Shown here: positions 1-11,800 of the stretch, one piece after another
Layout of the letters: each line of letters opens with the position of its first letter
Numbering within the stretch: position 1 is the first letter of the stretch
Assembly: GCA_024195265.1 (NCBI GenBank)
Contig: JAJLRJ010000002.1
Location: 20,992,570-21,056,569 of the forward strand
Reading direction: 5' to 3'
Length of the DNA stretch: 64,000 bases
Origin: Dendrophyllia cribrosa
Taxonomy: Eukaryota > Cnidaria > Anthozoa > Scleractinia > Dendrophylliidae
The notes under the pieces: generated by a model
What the model saw: only the letters and a program-made list of their open reading frames with translations
Database searches by the model: none
What the model was told of the DNA's origin: nothing
Made by a program: the position numbers and the translations under genes

Positions 1-788
1 CCTGCCGATGGTCTAAAGCGGGGTGGCTAGCCACCCAATCCACCCCCCTGGATCCGCCCCTGAGCTGAGACAGACAGCTAAGAGCATGGAAACAATGTGT
101 ACATGTGTGGCCTGACATTGGCATCAGATCACAAGATCGACACGAGACATATTAAACATGTTCGAAAGCCGATTAACGCTAATCGCGGATTAAAGGTTAA
201 AGATTAAAGGATTTCATTTCTCTGTTTAAAAACGTTTTTAAAAGGACATTTGTAGCTAGTAGTGAAGACAAATTGAAGTCGAAAATGAAAGGCAGAAAAC
301 TTTGTAAAATCTTCAATTGTTGAGTTGTTTAACTGGATTCAAAATTGATACTAATCCTGGGTTAGCTTAATCATGCTTTGAACAACCCGGCCATTAAATA
401 AATTATATTAAATTGAGCTTATGAAAGAATGTTAACACGATAAAAGGTAAAAGAATGATATATAGAACTCCTAGAGAAAGTCAAGCAGAATTTTGTTTTG
501 TATGAACAACGAAACGCCGGCAAAAATTAATTCAAATGTTTCCCACGCGTCACGTTTTCCAGCTTTTTCCTCTCGTAGTCTACACAATGCGTGACCAGCT
601 GGTACCAAAACTCCGGGGTGATGACAAATATGAAAGCACGTGATTTTGTCAATAAAATACGAAACGGATCTTGCGTATGCGAAAATCATAATAAGGTGAT
701 TGTTTAGAAGGTCTTAATAAAGCTGTGAGCACAAAATTTGCGACACGACACTGAGCTTGGTTGAATACAACACACTGTCGCAAACATC
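1..788. other. Intergenic, upstream of first GILT gene
   Basis: No gene is supported here. The first 60 bases look like the end of a dispersed repeat. Bases 164-392 are one copy of a repeat found again at 14803-15035. The remainder is the presumed promoter region of the first GILT-like gene. I see no clear TATA box close to its ATG, only an AATAAA-like stretch near 716. Confidence 0.4.
164..392 (+). repeat. Dispersed repeat, copy 1
   Basis: It shares long stretches with 14803-15035. Both start near AAGCCGATTAACGCTAATC, share GTAGCTAGTAGTGAAGACAA, and end near GCTTTGAACAACC. No open frame is present, and a non-autonomous transposon is likely. The family is not recognised. Confidence 0.7.
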
Positions 789-1484
789 ATGTTGGGATTT
801 TTGATGTTGAGCCTCATTTGCCTTTCGCCTAGTTTTGCATCAAGTCATCAACCATCCGATGCGCCGAAAGTGGCCGTGGCTTTGTACTTCGAAAGTCTGT
901 GTCCAGACTGCCAGCTGTTTATTCGCCAACAGCTTTATCCAACTTACCTCAAGGTTAGTGAAATCTTTAATCTGACTCTTGTCCCGTACGGAAACGCCGA
1001 AGAAAAGCATAGAGGAGACAAATGGGTCTTTGAGTGCCAGCACGGACCGAAAGAATGCCAAGGGAACCTAATAGAAACATGCGCCATTGCTCTTTTGAAA
1101 AACATTTCGGCGTCGTTTCCATTTATTCACTGCTATGAGGGAAATACCGAGAGATCTCAGGATCCGCAGCCTGCTGCAATAGCCGAGAAATGCGCCAAGT
1201 CTCTGGGTATTGACTATGCTCCGATCGAAGCGTGCGTGAGCGGTCCCCAGGGGAACGAACTTGAGCATCAGATGGCGCAAAAGACGAACGCTCTTGAACC
1301 GCAACATCAGTACGTCCCGTGGGTGACTATCAATGGCAAACACACGGAGAAGCTGCAGAATGAAGCGGAGAGGAATCTACTGGCGCTTGTCTGTGGATTC
1401 TACACAGGAACCAAGCCATCGGCTTGCCAGAAGAGAGAGCAGATTGGTCGCTGTTACAAGAATGAGAAACATATAGATATTTAA
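789..1484 (+). CDS. GILT-like lysosomal thiol reductase 1
   Basis: Intronless 231-residue protein of the gamma-interferon-inducible lysosomal thiol reductase family, which reduces disulfides in the endosome/lysosome. Residues 1-18 form a signal peptide. The active-site motif is Cys38-Pro-Asp-Cys41, followed by the family signature CQHGPKECQGNLIETC at 83-98. Asn61 (NLT) is a potential N-glycosylation site, and further cysteines sit where the family has its structural disulfides. Length is normal for the family (about 220-250). The ATG is the first in frame and directly precedes the hydrophobic leader. A very similar gene follows at 2961 on the same strand, so this is a tandem duplicate. The Asp in the CxxC motif is less usual and could shift the redox potential. 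AATAAA at 1547-1552 is a plausible poly(A) signal. Confidence 0.93.
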   Translation: MLGFLMLSLICLSPSFASSHQPSDAPKVAVALYFESLCPDCQLFIRQQLYPTYLKVSEIFNLTLVPYGNAEEKHRGDKWVFECQHGPKECQGNLIETCAIALLKNISASFPFIHCYEGNTERSQDPQPAAIAEKCAKSLGIDYAPIEACVSGPQGNELEHQMAQKTNALEPQHQYVPWVTINGKHTEKLQNEAERNLLALVCGFYTGTKPSACQKREQIGRCYKNEKHIDI

Positions 1485-1687
1485 GTCTCCCTTGTTGCTG
1501 ATATGAGCATTGTAATAATAATCGAGATAGTACGGTGGGAACAATGAATAAATTTACTAGGGTTGGAAATGTGTCTTGTTCTGCTTTTCAAGCCGTAATT
1601 ATTGAATTTATAGCGCCCCCCCCCCCCCCTCCTGCTTCTCTACTCACTCAGATTGCAGAACGGTCGACCTTATTGGACGCAGGGAAG

Positions 1688-1719
<32 letters not shown>

Positions 1720-2907
1720 TCAGCGAAGATTCTTGTTAAAATAGAATTTGCACTCGGCTCAGTTTGAAAAGCCGAAATACTCCTTCGATGCTCTTTTAGA
1801 CTGCAATTTCCCTTTCTCATACTTAAGACTGGAGCCTCTAAACCCATATTTCTATACCCTAAAGCAAGTGCGAGTAGCCCAAACCCCCCCCCCCCCCCCC
1901 CCCCCCCCCTCCCCCGGAGCCCTGTTTTTGACCTTGGATAGACTAAAACTAGGAGTGCCCCCTGCTGATCGGCACTGAAAATAAAATTCCAAATTTATAC
2001 AATAAATTAACTTGAACAAAGAAAATCATAAGCGTGACGGTGGTTTGGGAAACACGATGTTAATTATCATAGATTTAAGCGATTTTCATTCCCTCGTTTT
2101 TCTCTGTATTCAATGACCACCAGTTTGGGAAGAAATATCGAACACTCGACTGAAGTTATCCAAACACCTCGAAGTCGGTTAAAATCCTGACGAAAACACT
2201 CTTTCTTGTGGTTGATATATACATAAACAACAGCCGATCCCTTTGTTTGACAATACACAGCGTACGGATTCCAAAGAGGGACTGTTAGCACAGTCTATAT
2301 ACAACAGTTACATAACCAGAAATCTTGCCAATCAGCTTGTTTTAAAATATATAATAGACCACTCCATTTCATGGGTGGAAGAAAAATCAAAATTCCAATT
2401 TGTAAACTATTGAGAAACAAGCAGTAGTACAGTAAAAATACTGCTCCGTGTTAATTTCACAGTAAAGGATTTTGCCCCGCACAAAAACAATTAATTGTTT
2501 TATTATTATTTATTGGCACGTGAACACGTAACGGGGAATTCCCGCGTGGTAAACACATGACCCCTGATTCTGTACATGCCAGCCCCGTGACTGTCAGTCA
2601 GGATGACGACGTCATTACTGTCACATGTTTGATCGTCACGGGTTTTCACAAGTTGAAACCAATTTCGGAAAAACAACTGAAAACATAATCACATGTATTT
2701 CTTACGAGTAGCCCAAAATAACAAAATGAATAGGGAGGCAGATAAACATTGTTCGAAAATAGAAATAATTTGTTTTTGAACAGTATCAAACGATTTGTCA
2801 CTTTATTATTATTTTTAATGGCACAGCGTCCAACATCAATGCATGTGAAGGTCATGACATAATCACGCGCACTGCCGGTAAAAGCACTGCGCGCGCAATC
2901 ACGACAG
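1485..2907. other. Spacer between the two GILT genes
   Basis: No gene is supported. It contains a poly(C) run at 1615-1629, a poly(G) run of about 30 at 1687-1716, and a poly(C) run of about 24 at 1886-1909. The stretch 2440-2640 holds CACGTG (about 2518) and a CRE-like GACGTCA core (about 2609), which may belong to the promoter of the second GILT gene. The short frames here arise from the homopolymers. Confidence 0.5.
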
Positions 2908-2914
2908 TATAAAG
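2908..2914 (+). promoter_or_regulatory. TATA box of GILT gene 2
   Basis: TATAAAG lies 47 bases upstream of the ATG at 2961, a spacing that suits a short 5' UTR. Confidence 0.55.
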
Positions 2915-2960
2915 GTTGAAATTCTCTCAAATAATGTGTCTCTGAACTTTGAAACGCAAA

Positions 2961-3641
2961 ATGGGTTTTGATCAGCTCCGAGTATTCGCAGTCCTGTTTG
3001 TCGCACTTCCTGTGCTCACTATTGCAGCCCCAGCAGCAGCCCCTAGAGTGGAAATAGCGCTGTACTATGAGAGCTATTGTGGAGGATGCAGGGATTTCAT
3101 CAAAACCATGTTTTATCCAACATTCCAGAAGGTTGGCCAAATCATGGACGTGACCCTAGTCCCCTACGGAAATGCCCAAGAATCTTCTGATGGTAGTGAA
3201 TGGAGCTTCACCTGCCAGCATGGACCTCAAGAATGCGTTGGAAACCTGATTGAAACCTGCGCCATTTCGATCCTGCAGAACGTGACCGCGTACTTCCCTT
3301 TCATCCATTGCGTCGAGGTAAACATCGAGAGCAGCGATCCACGCTCTGTAGCAATGAGTTGTGCTAGCCAGCAAGGAATCGATTTTACTGCAATCGACAA
3401 GTGTCAGAGTGGCTCCCAGGGAAATGCGCTCGAGCATGAAATGGCGCTCAAGACGAACGCCCTAAATCCGCGTCATTATTACGTTCCGTGGATTACACTG
3501 AACGGTAAACACACCGAAGACATACAGGAGAAGGCCACGTTTGATTTACTAGGATTAGTGTGTAGTACTTACCAAGGTACTAAACCTTCTGCGTGTCATG
3601 AAAGCGAACCGGTACGTAGCCGCTGCTACAAGGATGCGTGA
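2961..3641 (+). CDS. GILT-like lysosomal thiol reductase 2
   Basis: Intronless 226-residue GILT-family protein. The start is set at the ATG at 2961; the frame stays open upstream only to a TTG at 2949. Residues 1-23 form a signal peptide. The active site is Cys40-Gly-Gly-Cys43, and the signature CQHGPQECVGNLIETC follows. The C-terminal part (the KTNAL, YVPW and NGKHTE segments) matches gene 1 closely, so the pair arose by tandem duplication. Expected role: disulfide reduction of endocytosed proteins in lysosomes, linked to host defence in invertebrates. The paralogs differ in the CxxC interior (PD versus GG) and in the leader. AATAAA at 3816-3821 is a likely poly(A) signal. Confidence 0.93.
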   Translation: MGFDQLRVFAVLFVALPVLTIAAPAAAPRVEIALYYESYCGGCRDFIKTMFYPTFQKVGQIMDVTLVPYGNAQESSDGSEWSFTCQHGPQECVGNLIETCAISILQNVTAYFPFIHCVEVNIESSDPRSVAMSCASQQGIDFTAIDKCQSGSQGNALEHEMALKTNALNPRHYYVPWITLNGKHTEDIQEKATFDLLGLVCSTYQGTKPSACHESEPVRSRCYKDA

Positions 3642-4055
3642 CAGAACTCTCTCGTTAAAAGGATTGTGTTACAACAAGAATCGGTTTAAAGCTTGTCACG
3701 CGAACTTAAGCAATGTTGCTTTTTGATAAAATGCGTTTCGCTTTTCTTGTTTTGTCATTGTAATAACAACTTCAATTGAAATTAGAAAGCGATATTGTAC
3801 GTTCCTGCACAACTAAATAAATACAGTATACAGACATTATTAGTGATGAACTTTTTTTCCAAAGTTGTTTTGTTCTGATGCAGTGAAAACGAAATCAGCA
3901 GCGATATGCAGAACACGACAAAGCTTCTCGCAAGTTTCGTTTTCTTTTTTTCGCGTATACGTGTTCGCCTGCAGAACTGTATCAGATGCACCCTGGGGAA
4001 TCTGTTATGAGTTACATAGGTAGAAGTATAAAACGTTTAAATGCAAAGGAAGGAG

Positions 4056-4177
4056 TAGCCTGCGAATACAGCCGCCTCTCATCGCTCCCGGCCGCTAGGG
4101 GCATTCGCGTGAGAGAGTCTCTCGCGCGAACGCCCCTAGCGGCCGGGAGCGATGAGAGGCGGCTGTATTCGCAGGCT
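4056..4177. mobile_element. Fold-back MITE with 10-bp target duplication
   Basis: Two arms of about 60 bases pair almost perfectly, starting TAGCCTGCGAATACAGCC and ending in its complement. The direct repeat AAGGAAGGAG flanks it at 4046-4055 and 4178-4187. A 9-10 bp duplication points to a Mutator-like (MULE) family. No coding capacity. Confidence 0.75.
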
Positions 4178-4398
4178 AAGGAAGGAGGCGGTGCGTTTAT
4201 TTTTCAACACAACAACAACAGTAACCATAGGTAGCCCAAATAATCTGTTTGCGTAACATGTTAATCATTTGTAATTTTATAGGAAATGTATGGGATTTAC
4301 CTAAATTTCATATAATAGCGACGTATCGCCAAATGCATGTACTGATTATGCTAAATAAACGTCAAATTACTTTATTTGTTGCGTGTTGGCGTCTTCTT

Positions 4399-4492
4399 GC
4401 CGTAAAAGTGATATTTTGAGCGATTTTGAAGGATTCTGAGTTCGCGCCGTAAAAGTGATATTTTGAGCGATTTTGAAGGATTCTGAGTTCGC
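4399..4492 (+). repeat. 47-bp tandem duplication
   Basis: Two identical 47-bp units beginning GCCGTAAAAGTGATATTTTG lie head to tail at 4399-4445 and 4446-4492. Confidence 0.9.
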
Positions 4493-4532
4493 GCCACAGT
4501 CTGTTACAGTTTTGGTAAAAAAAAAGGTGAGA

Positions 4533-4604
4533 GTAAACGTGGTCTAGTGGTTAGGATTCGGCGCTCTCACCGCCGAGGCCCGGGTTCGATTCCCGGCGTG
4601 GGAA
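4533..4604 (+). pseudogene. tRNA-Glu (CTC) pseudogene
   Basis: The D arm, anticodon arm (loop CTCTCAC, anticodon CTC) and T arm (GGGTTCGATTCCCGG) match the intact tRNA-Glu at 37182. The 5' acceptor strand reads GTAAACG and cannot pair properly with CGTGGGA on the 3' side. It is therefore probably not processed: a retroposed or displaced copy with a replaced 5' end. Confidence 0.75.
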
Positions 4605-4894
4605 TATATATTTTCTGATATTTTGCAGTTTGGTCGAATATTGATCAGCATGAATGGTTACGACAATTTTTTACATCCAATTTCTTGGTTAACAAGAGGC
4701 TATCCGTAGCCTATACTCGTTCCGGTAATGTACGTTACTCGCGGGGACACTTACGTAACACAACAACAGGCAAATAAAACCTGTAGTATGCATTATACAG
4801 GCAGTCTATTGTTTTCTCTATTGTTCTCTTTTATAATAGCGCGTATGCATAATTAATGTATGGGGTTATACGGAAATCTTGCCCAACAAACAAT

Positions 4895-6419
4895 AGATCG
4901 TTTTCACTCACGTGACAAAATTCTTGACAACCGTTGCTACGCCGCCATATTGGTGGACCAAAGTGTAAACAAACCCGAGTCGCGTCCTCTTAATTATACG
5001 GGTGCTGTAATCAATTGTTCGATGTGGAAGCAAAAGCGGTCGAGATAGGGGTATTTATTTCACTTGAGTACGTTCTCAGTTATGAATCAAAGTAAAGAAA
5101 CCGACAAATTGCCGCAAGAGAGGCGATCGCGATGGATTTCTGCTATTAGTCGGGCAGAATCCTTACGGACGAGTTTTGAACGATAGTGTGCACGTGTAAG
5201 CCAGATATTTTGTTTCAATTTTCTGGACAAGCGGCTATAACAGGGATAGATATAATGTTGACTGGGTTTCATTAATACTCGGGAACGACACAAAAAAGAA
5301 CAGGATAAAAGAAACGTCGAACAAACGTCGCAGCGAGAACAGAGAGAGGAATCAAAAGGAACAAAAAAAGCCAAAGCGATTATAGCCGAAAAAATGTCAG
5401 CAAAGAAACGCGAACTAAACCCGGGGGGCAAATGTCTGATATTGTGTTCGAGAACGAATCTCCAAAAGCTAAAACTAAGCCCCCAAGGATATTTCATGTC
5501 TTGCCCTACTGAAATATTTCATACGGTTTCGCCTTTTCTTTTACGCAAATTCGACCAAAACATTCTCGGCTGTTGTTTGCGCTCGTGCGATTTCCGTTTT
5601 TATGGCTTCGATACACAGACCTAAAACTCCCTGATGAAGTCTACTATAGTTAAACGAAATATGTAGGAGAAATAAATAACTTTTTCAGCTTATAGTTCGC
5701 AATTGCTGCCCACTAGTCTCTCTTTCAAACTGATCGTTAAAAATTCTCCACTCGCATGTACACAACTTGTGTACATGACTGAGTTTATCACTGAGCCGGG
5801 GTGTTGTCTAGGTCAGTTCCAAACAAACACTCGCCATATAATATGAAAAGGATTATGTTTGCCCAGCCTTACAACCAAGGCAATGAGCAGACGAAACTGT
5901 TCCTTCTCTTTCCGTGTTGATTAAAATTGAGATTTTGAGTCATCGCTGGAAATGTCTCACCTTCGCTAAATAAACTTGTCCGTAGCAATGATTTGGCTTA
6001 GTAGTACGCTAACTATAAATACGGACACTGTTTTATTATAAGCTCCTAGTGTAGGCATCGGAAAGTTTTAAACTGCTAGTGGGTGTAAAGGCTGTTACAA
6101 TGATTCAACTGTTTGAATATGAGACAAGCAGTCCGGTTCGAATAAATGTCGACATGGGATGGATTTCTAATTGCCGAGATTTTCTCCAAATAACACTGCT
6201 TAACTCGCAATTTCAACTTCTTAGCATATTCCGAAATGGGAAAGAACAAGTCAAATAAAGATTTTCCCCAGACTTTGCTTCACATCCCGAAGTATTCATT
6301 TCTAAAATGCGACAACTATAGATATGACTTGCATTGCACCCTATTACTGCTATTACGCAATTGAAAGTGGTCCACCAATATGGCGGCGGATCTGTCGTGA
6401 CGTCACGTGAAAACGATCT
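4895..6419. mobile_element. 1.5-kb terminal-inverted-repeat element
   Basis: The ends are inverted repeats. The left reads AGATCGTTTTCAC...CGCCATATTGGTGGACC and the right is its complement (GGTCCACCAATATGGCG...GTGAAAACGATCT), about 65-70 bases with small gaps. The interior holds only a broken coding relic (5093-5400). The element is non-autonomous or dead; the superfamily is not determined. Confidence 0.65.
5093..5400 (+). pseudogene. Decayed THAP-domain-like coding relic
   Basis: On the + strand, frames with interruptions give a segment reading RWISAISRAES and, in the next frame, YNVDWVS followed by a Lys/Arg-rich helix-like stretch. This order (a Trp-containing basic helix, then an aromatic/Trp segment, then a coiled-coil-like tail) resembles the C-terminal half of a THAP zinc finger. 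A stop at about 5186 and at least one frame change break it. It lies inside the inverted-repeat element at 4895-6419, so it is either a captured host exon or a remnant of a THAP-bearing transposase. The assignment is tentative. Confidence 0.35.
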
Positions 6420-6741
6420 ATAAAACTCAAGAATTTGTTTCGATTTTGCTTGAAAAACGACGCCAATTACACCGAATCTCAAGTACTGTGGGCTCAAAAT
6501 TCAGTCGCAGTGCATGCGTGCGTATTCTCGTACCCAGATCTAACGCAATGCACAAAAGTAGATACGAAAACACGGAGGAAAACAAGGAGAAAAACGTACC
6601 GGCGCGAGTAATTACGATATTCGCCGCTTCACTGATATGTTATGAACGAGTTGTCTCAACCTTGTTCCCAAGGTCCCTCTTCCTCCCGGGAACGAGGTTA
6701 AAGTTGTCTTTGGTGGCGGTATATACTTCATGGTAACACAC

Positions 6742-6772
6742 CATATAGGGATCCTATCATATAGGGATCCTA
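6742..6772 (+). repeat. 15-16 bp tandem duplication
   Basis: CATATAGGGATCCTA occurs twice in a row, immediately before the hairpin element at 6771. Confidence 0.8.
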
Positions 6773-6868
6773 AAAACTCATTTTAAAATGGTTAGCTTTT
6801 ATTTACTGTTATGGGTAGTGATATCCATAACAGTAAATAAAAGCTAACCATTTTAAAATGAGTTTTTA
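6771..6868. mobile_element. Perfect hairpin, 44-bp arms
   Basis: The arms 6771-6814 and 6825-6868 are exact complements around a 10-base loop (GTAGTGATAT). The sequence is AT-rich. It is probably a fold-back MITE. Confidence 0.85.
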
Positions 6869-7592
6869 GCCCTAAATAAGTGCCGGATTCTTTGATGTGC
6901 ATAAATTAAAACCCACCATGAAGTATATCCGTTGGTGGCCGCCTACCGTGACTTTCACTCACAAAACTCTTTAGAGATTTTGGAGATTAATTTTGGTTGA
7001 TTTTAGGAAAAACTAAATTAAAAATTAATATCCGACAAGTGTGAAATGAACTGAAAGCAAAAAAAAAAAAAAAAACCTCGGTTGACTTTTAAAAGGAAAC
7101 ATAGATTGCACGATCACTGCAACAAACCGTTGAGAATGGCAGGATCTGGATTTCCAGTAGTCTCCCACGCAACCGTACGATTTTAAAAGATATTGATGAT
7201 CGTCTGTAGGCTTGGTGTAAAGGTCCGTTTGGATTTGGTTGTCAAAGCAAAGACGTTAGAACCACTTGGAATCAACAGACGCGCCGACTCATTAACTTTC
7301 TCATCACTAGTCAGTTTAGTTTATCACCCGTCAAACCCTTCACCAATCATATTCATTGTTTTTGTTATTCTTTAGTTTTTTCAAAACCACTTGTATAACG
7401 GTTTTACAGTTGTAATCATTTATAGTGCTAGCTCCTGAAGAAGCTTTGTTTTGCAAAGCGAAATATTGGGCACTATTATATTTCACTTTTATTTTATTTT
7501 ATTTGCTTCTGCTTCTGATTTTCTTCCGTAAGGATCAGTTTGCCGTTTCTTTTGGTTTACTTTTAACTCTGAGTTAGCTTAAATAGGCTTTC

Positions 7593-7715
7593 GCATTCTC
7601 GTCCCGTTCCCAGAGCCGCTTGGCCCTTTTAACTGCCAGAGCCTGAGTACGAGGACCAAGCTCGTACTCAGGCTCCGGCGGTTAAGAGGGCCAAAGGGCT
7701 CTGGGGACGAGAATG
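7593..7715. mobile_element. Fold-back MITE
   Basis: Imperfect arms of about 58 bases start CATTCTCGTCCC and end in the complement. They share the core AGAGCC...GAGCCTGAGTACGAG. The flanks AGGCTTTCG and AGGTTTCG may be a decayed target duplication of about 9 bp. Confidence 0.7.
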
Positions 7716-8812
7716 AGGTTTCGAACAACCAGGTGCATATATACGTAATGAATCAAGGCAAAATTAAAAGGGTTTGTATGGAGTCATCAGAGCATAAAGG
7801 GGCCAATATCTCACCCCCAATTTCACTAGGATGCTGATTTTTGGCAAGCGGGCGTTTTTCGTCATGCCCTTTCCAAATATCTAATCAAATCCTATAATTT
7901 CTCAATTTTATTCTTTGTGACGTCATCGCTTTAGTGAGTCTATACCACACCTCTGAGTAAGCGAATGGCAGTAAACCACACAAACCATGCTCCAACAAAA
8001 CGCGATCAGCTATGGGCCGTTAAAGTAACCGTAAGGGAACAAGTCGGAATTACTCGGTCGAGTGGTCTTGGCAACACTCCGGGTTAACCAGAACCTTTAT
8101 TACAGCGCGTGTGCTGACTCCGACTATTTCGTTAAGCCTGAAAATATTTATTTCTTGAATAAATTTGACTCTATTGGCTGACATGAAACAACAAAATATC
8201 GCAGCCTTTTTATTTCATTTAAGTCTAACAGAGAACTATAATTATGTCTTTGTTTCTCTCACTTAATTTTAAACTAAATGACAGGTGTCACCAGCGACGT
8301 GCTTCGAAGCACGTGCATTGAGAGGTAACAAGAGTTAACATACAAACATCTGTATTTCAGAGCTGCCTTTTCTTCTCAGTTTTAATTGCATTAGACGCAA
8401 TAACATGTGATAAACTGTCCTGCCGGTGTAGCAGTTTAACTGGGCATGCATCGAGAAAAATGATGGTACTCTTTACTCTCCTTTGGTTAAGTTCAAGTGT
8501 TTATTTTGTTGATTTTGTTCAACCTGCTGATTTCAAGCATTTGATTATAAAAACAAACTAGTCTCATTTTTAATCTAAGTTTGTTGTATTACTGCTTAAC
8601 ACGCGGCCTTTAAGCAGGCTGATAGTTTAGCATAGTTCTTCAATATTAGAAGATGTTTTCGCTGGTAAAACTATGCTAGGGATAACTAAACGGAACTACA
8701 ATTCATGAGGATTTTAAATCATTAATTAAATTTGCTTGGTGGGTTTGTCTGGTACCATGCAAGACTGACATCGACTATTATTCAAAACTTCATCACCTTG
8801 CAATCATCAACG
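7716..8812. other. Upstream region of P4HTM-like gene 1
   Basis: No gene is supported. A short palindrome (ACGTGCTTCGAAGCACGT) lies near 8297-8314. The rest is AT-rich sequence that presumably includes the promoter and 5' UTR of the gene starting at 8813. No TATA box can be assigned with confidence. Confidence 0.35.
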
Positions 8813-11800
8813 ATGGATCCAGTGTTTGTTATAAAGATTTTATATTTCTCATTCGTAATTAGCTTCAATTTAGTATGTTGTAATTTGTATTCCGATTCAC
8901 TTGCGTCTGATAAAGAAAGTTGTGACGCGAAAGACCACGGATGTAATTTAGAAAACCGCCTTTACAATACGGAAGAGGACGACGGACCGACGTTTGTAGG
9001 ACGAGACGGTCTAACACGATTAGATGGTATAAAGGTAAGCTGATTCATTGTATATCACTGTGATGTTCCTTAGACTGAAACGTGTTGGGAAGGTTCTCTC
9101 AGCTTTTTCAATATATTCATATTTTGGGAAAGGAGGACTGCGCGGTGAAGATATAAGGAAATTTAAGTCGAAGATACGAAGTGAAACTTAAATAAACACT
9201 TACCGTACTTGGCCCACGATTGAAATTTTAATTCTTCTCGCTCAGTGTGATGTATTTTGTTTAATGCTAAGTTCTCAGAGTTGTACATTAGGACGATTCT
9301 CTTTATTTAATTGTTTACTGTATGCTTGGTATTGTATCACTGTCGTGTGGAGAAATTAGAATCTCATCGGTTAATTATTGGGACGATGAATATTTTCTTG
9401 AGTTCATTTCCAACAGTGTTTTCCTTTTGTTCGCCAAAAGTCACGAATAGAAGTGTCAATTAGGTTTCCAAAAAAATACTCAGCAATGTAATTTCGAGCC
9501 GCTACTCTAAGATTTTTGAGTGAGTGGTTATTTGATAATTCACAGTTTAATAAGTACTGTATTATAAGTCGAGCTGGTATCGGTGAGTCCTGTTCATAGC
9601 ACTTAAAACACCTCTCCACCACACACCGGTGAACACATACTCCTCTCCCGGGGGGCGGGGGGCGGGGGGGGGGAGGGGGGGGAGGGGGGGGGGGACTCCC
9701 ATGTAAAAATGACGGGGGTCCTCGACGTACCTTTCAGGGGTTAAAATTTGTAGATTGGTACCGCTTAGGGTGCGAAAATCTAAAATGACCACCGTTAGAA
9801 TTATCGCGGTACTTTTTAGGGTATGAGCAGTACATACGCATTCGTAACAAAGCATTACGTCACTAAGTTTAAAGCTGATGAAAGGAGCGAGTGAGTGAGC
9901 GAATGAGTGTGTGAGTGCTCATTTGCATATCTGTCTCCGTTACCGATAACCTGTTCATTACGCATGCGCGTAATCACGGGTTAAAAACCACTCAACTTAG
10001 GGCCTGGTCGCACTTCAGTTAAAAACAAAACTCCGCCCGTGCAAAAATCGAGGAAAACAAAAGAAACCGCTCCGGTGGGACACGCTTTTTGTAGAATGTT
10101 TTTGTTTTTATGTCATTTTGCACGGACTAATTTTTATTTTTGACTGTGGTGCGACCAGGCCCTTACTGACTTACATATTACTAGAGAAATTAAACCATTC
10201 GGTTAGTGCCCAAAGTAGTGAATGCAGTGAAGGTAGTGATAAGTAATTGGTCAAGAATCTAATAAATATGGTCCCGGTTTTAATTCCCTGAGTAGAAGGG
10301 GTCTATCTTTAATTATAGTAAAACTTTGCTGTAAGTTTAACAGTGATATTACACTCTGTGTTCATCTCTGCAGGTTGGTCATGTTGAAGAAGTGGATTTA
10401 GGTGATTGCTGGAGAGAACGAATCACTAGAGCTATGAAACCTCTTTTATTTGGTGAGATACAGCCTCATCCTTGATGCTGTGGCATTTTAACTGCGGAGA
10501 TACCTGGTAGCAGTCTCTCAGATCCCACGCCAAACACTTTAACGTACAACAAATGCCACACTAAATTAACATAACAATGGTCGGGAAAGGGGGATTGGCA
10601 CTGGTCTGGAAACTGGAAAGCCAAACGAATTTTGTATAGGGGGAAAAAAGCAAAATGGAATTCGTAGTACCAAAAAAAATAAATAAGTTTCGTTTGTACT
10701 TTATAATTTTCAACTTGAAGTAAACCGATGGAAATCACTAAACAATGAGTTGTTTTCCCCAATCAGAAATACCACACTTTTTGACAAGTGAAGAATGCGA
10801 CTACATAATAAAACGAGCTGAGGAAAATGGCCTTATTTCAAGCATTGCCCGCGGAGGGCTGACAAAGAAAGAAGACTTACAAGTACCGAAAGTTGAGAGT
10901 AAGTAAGTTCACGCATGTAAACCTGCCGGGTAGACCGTGTCCGTTTTCCACCGAAAAGTTAGCGCGTATGTTTTATTTTTTCCTTTTTTTTTTCTACTCA
11001 CTTTCACGTATATTGATTTTGCCGAGATGCTAGTTATTCTTTTCAAGTATCAACACTGATTACCTTAAATTCCCAGACTTGATCTAGTTTTGGGACGTTT
11101 TGAAGCCGTTGTACATATTAAAGGGGCTATGTCGCGAGGATGGCGGGTGAGTACTGGGTACTAACAACTTGAAAAACGTCCGGTGGCTTTTTATCAAGTT
11201 GATGGCCATTACTGTCGAATTCGCTGCGATCCGTTCCATCCCGTCGTATTGCGTGGAAAGATAGATCTCAAGTTTACAAATAAGTTAGAGTATTTACTTG
11301 GCTAGATTTTTGTTAAATTATTTCTGCGATGTCTTAGTCGTACCTTCGAAAAATTCGATGTCTTCCAGTAGTGGTGGAAGTTGGGGAGGAATTTAAAAGC
11401 AAAATCGATCGTGTGTTTGTTAACCTCGCGTGGTTCCGCCGACACGAGTGCAAGCGCGATAAAACTTGCCGCGATCCGGGAGGGAACAATAGAAATTTGA
11501 CATGTGTGACGTCAGGTGACGTCACATGACAGGAACTCATTGCGCAGAATCACCTTGCGACATAGCCCCTTTAAGCTCTTTTTAATTAAGTTGTGCTAAT
11601 AAAACAAAATACACAGATTGCATCAGATGTTGAGGCAGGTGTTGTTTGTCATTTTTTTAGGTGGAAAAGGTGAGGGTGCGGCAGGAATCTTTGAAGCCTG
11701 GGACGTGAACTATGACGGAAAGATTACAGTCGAGGAGGTAGCATCATTGAGTAATATAAGTAAACTTATAATTCAACACATTGTTATACGGCCCAAATAT

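Noticed and set aside
2646..3140. 164-codon minus-strand frame
   Set aside because: Antisense to the second GILT gene and its promoter; no domain or signal.
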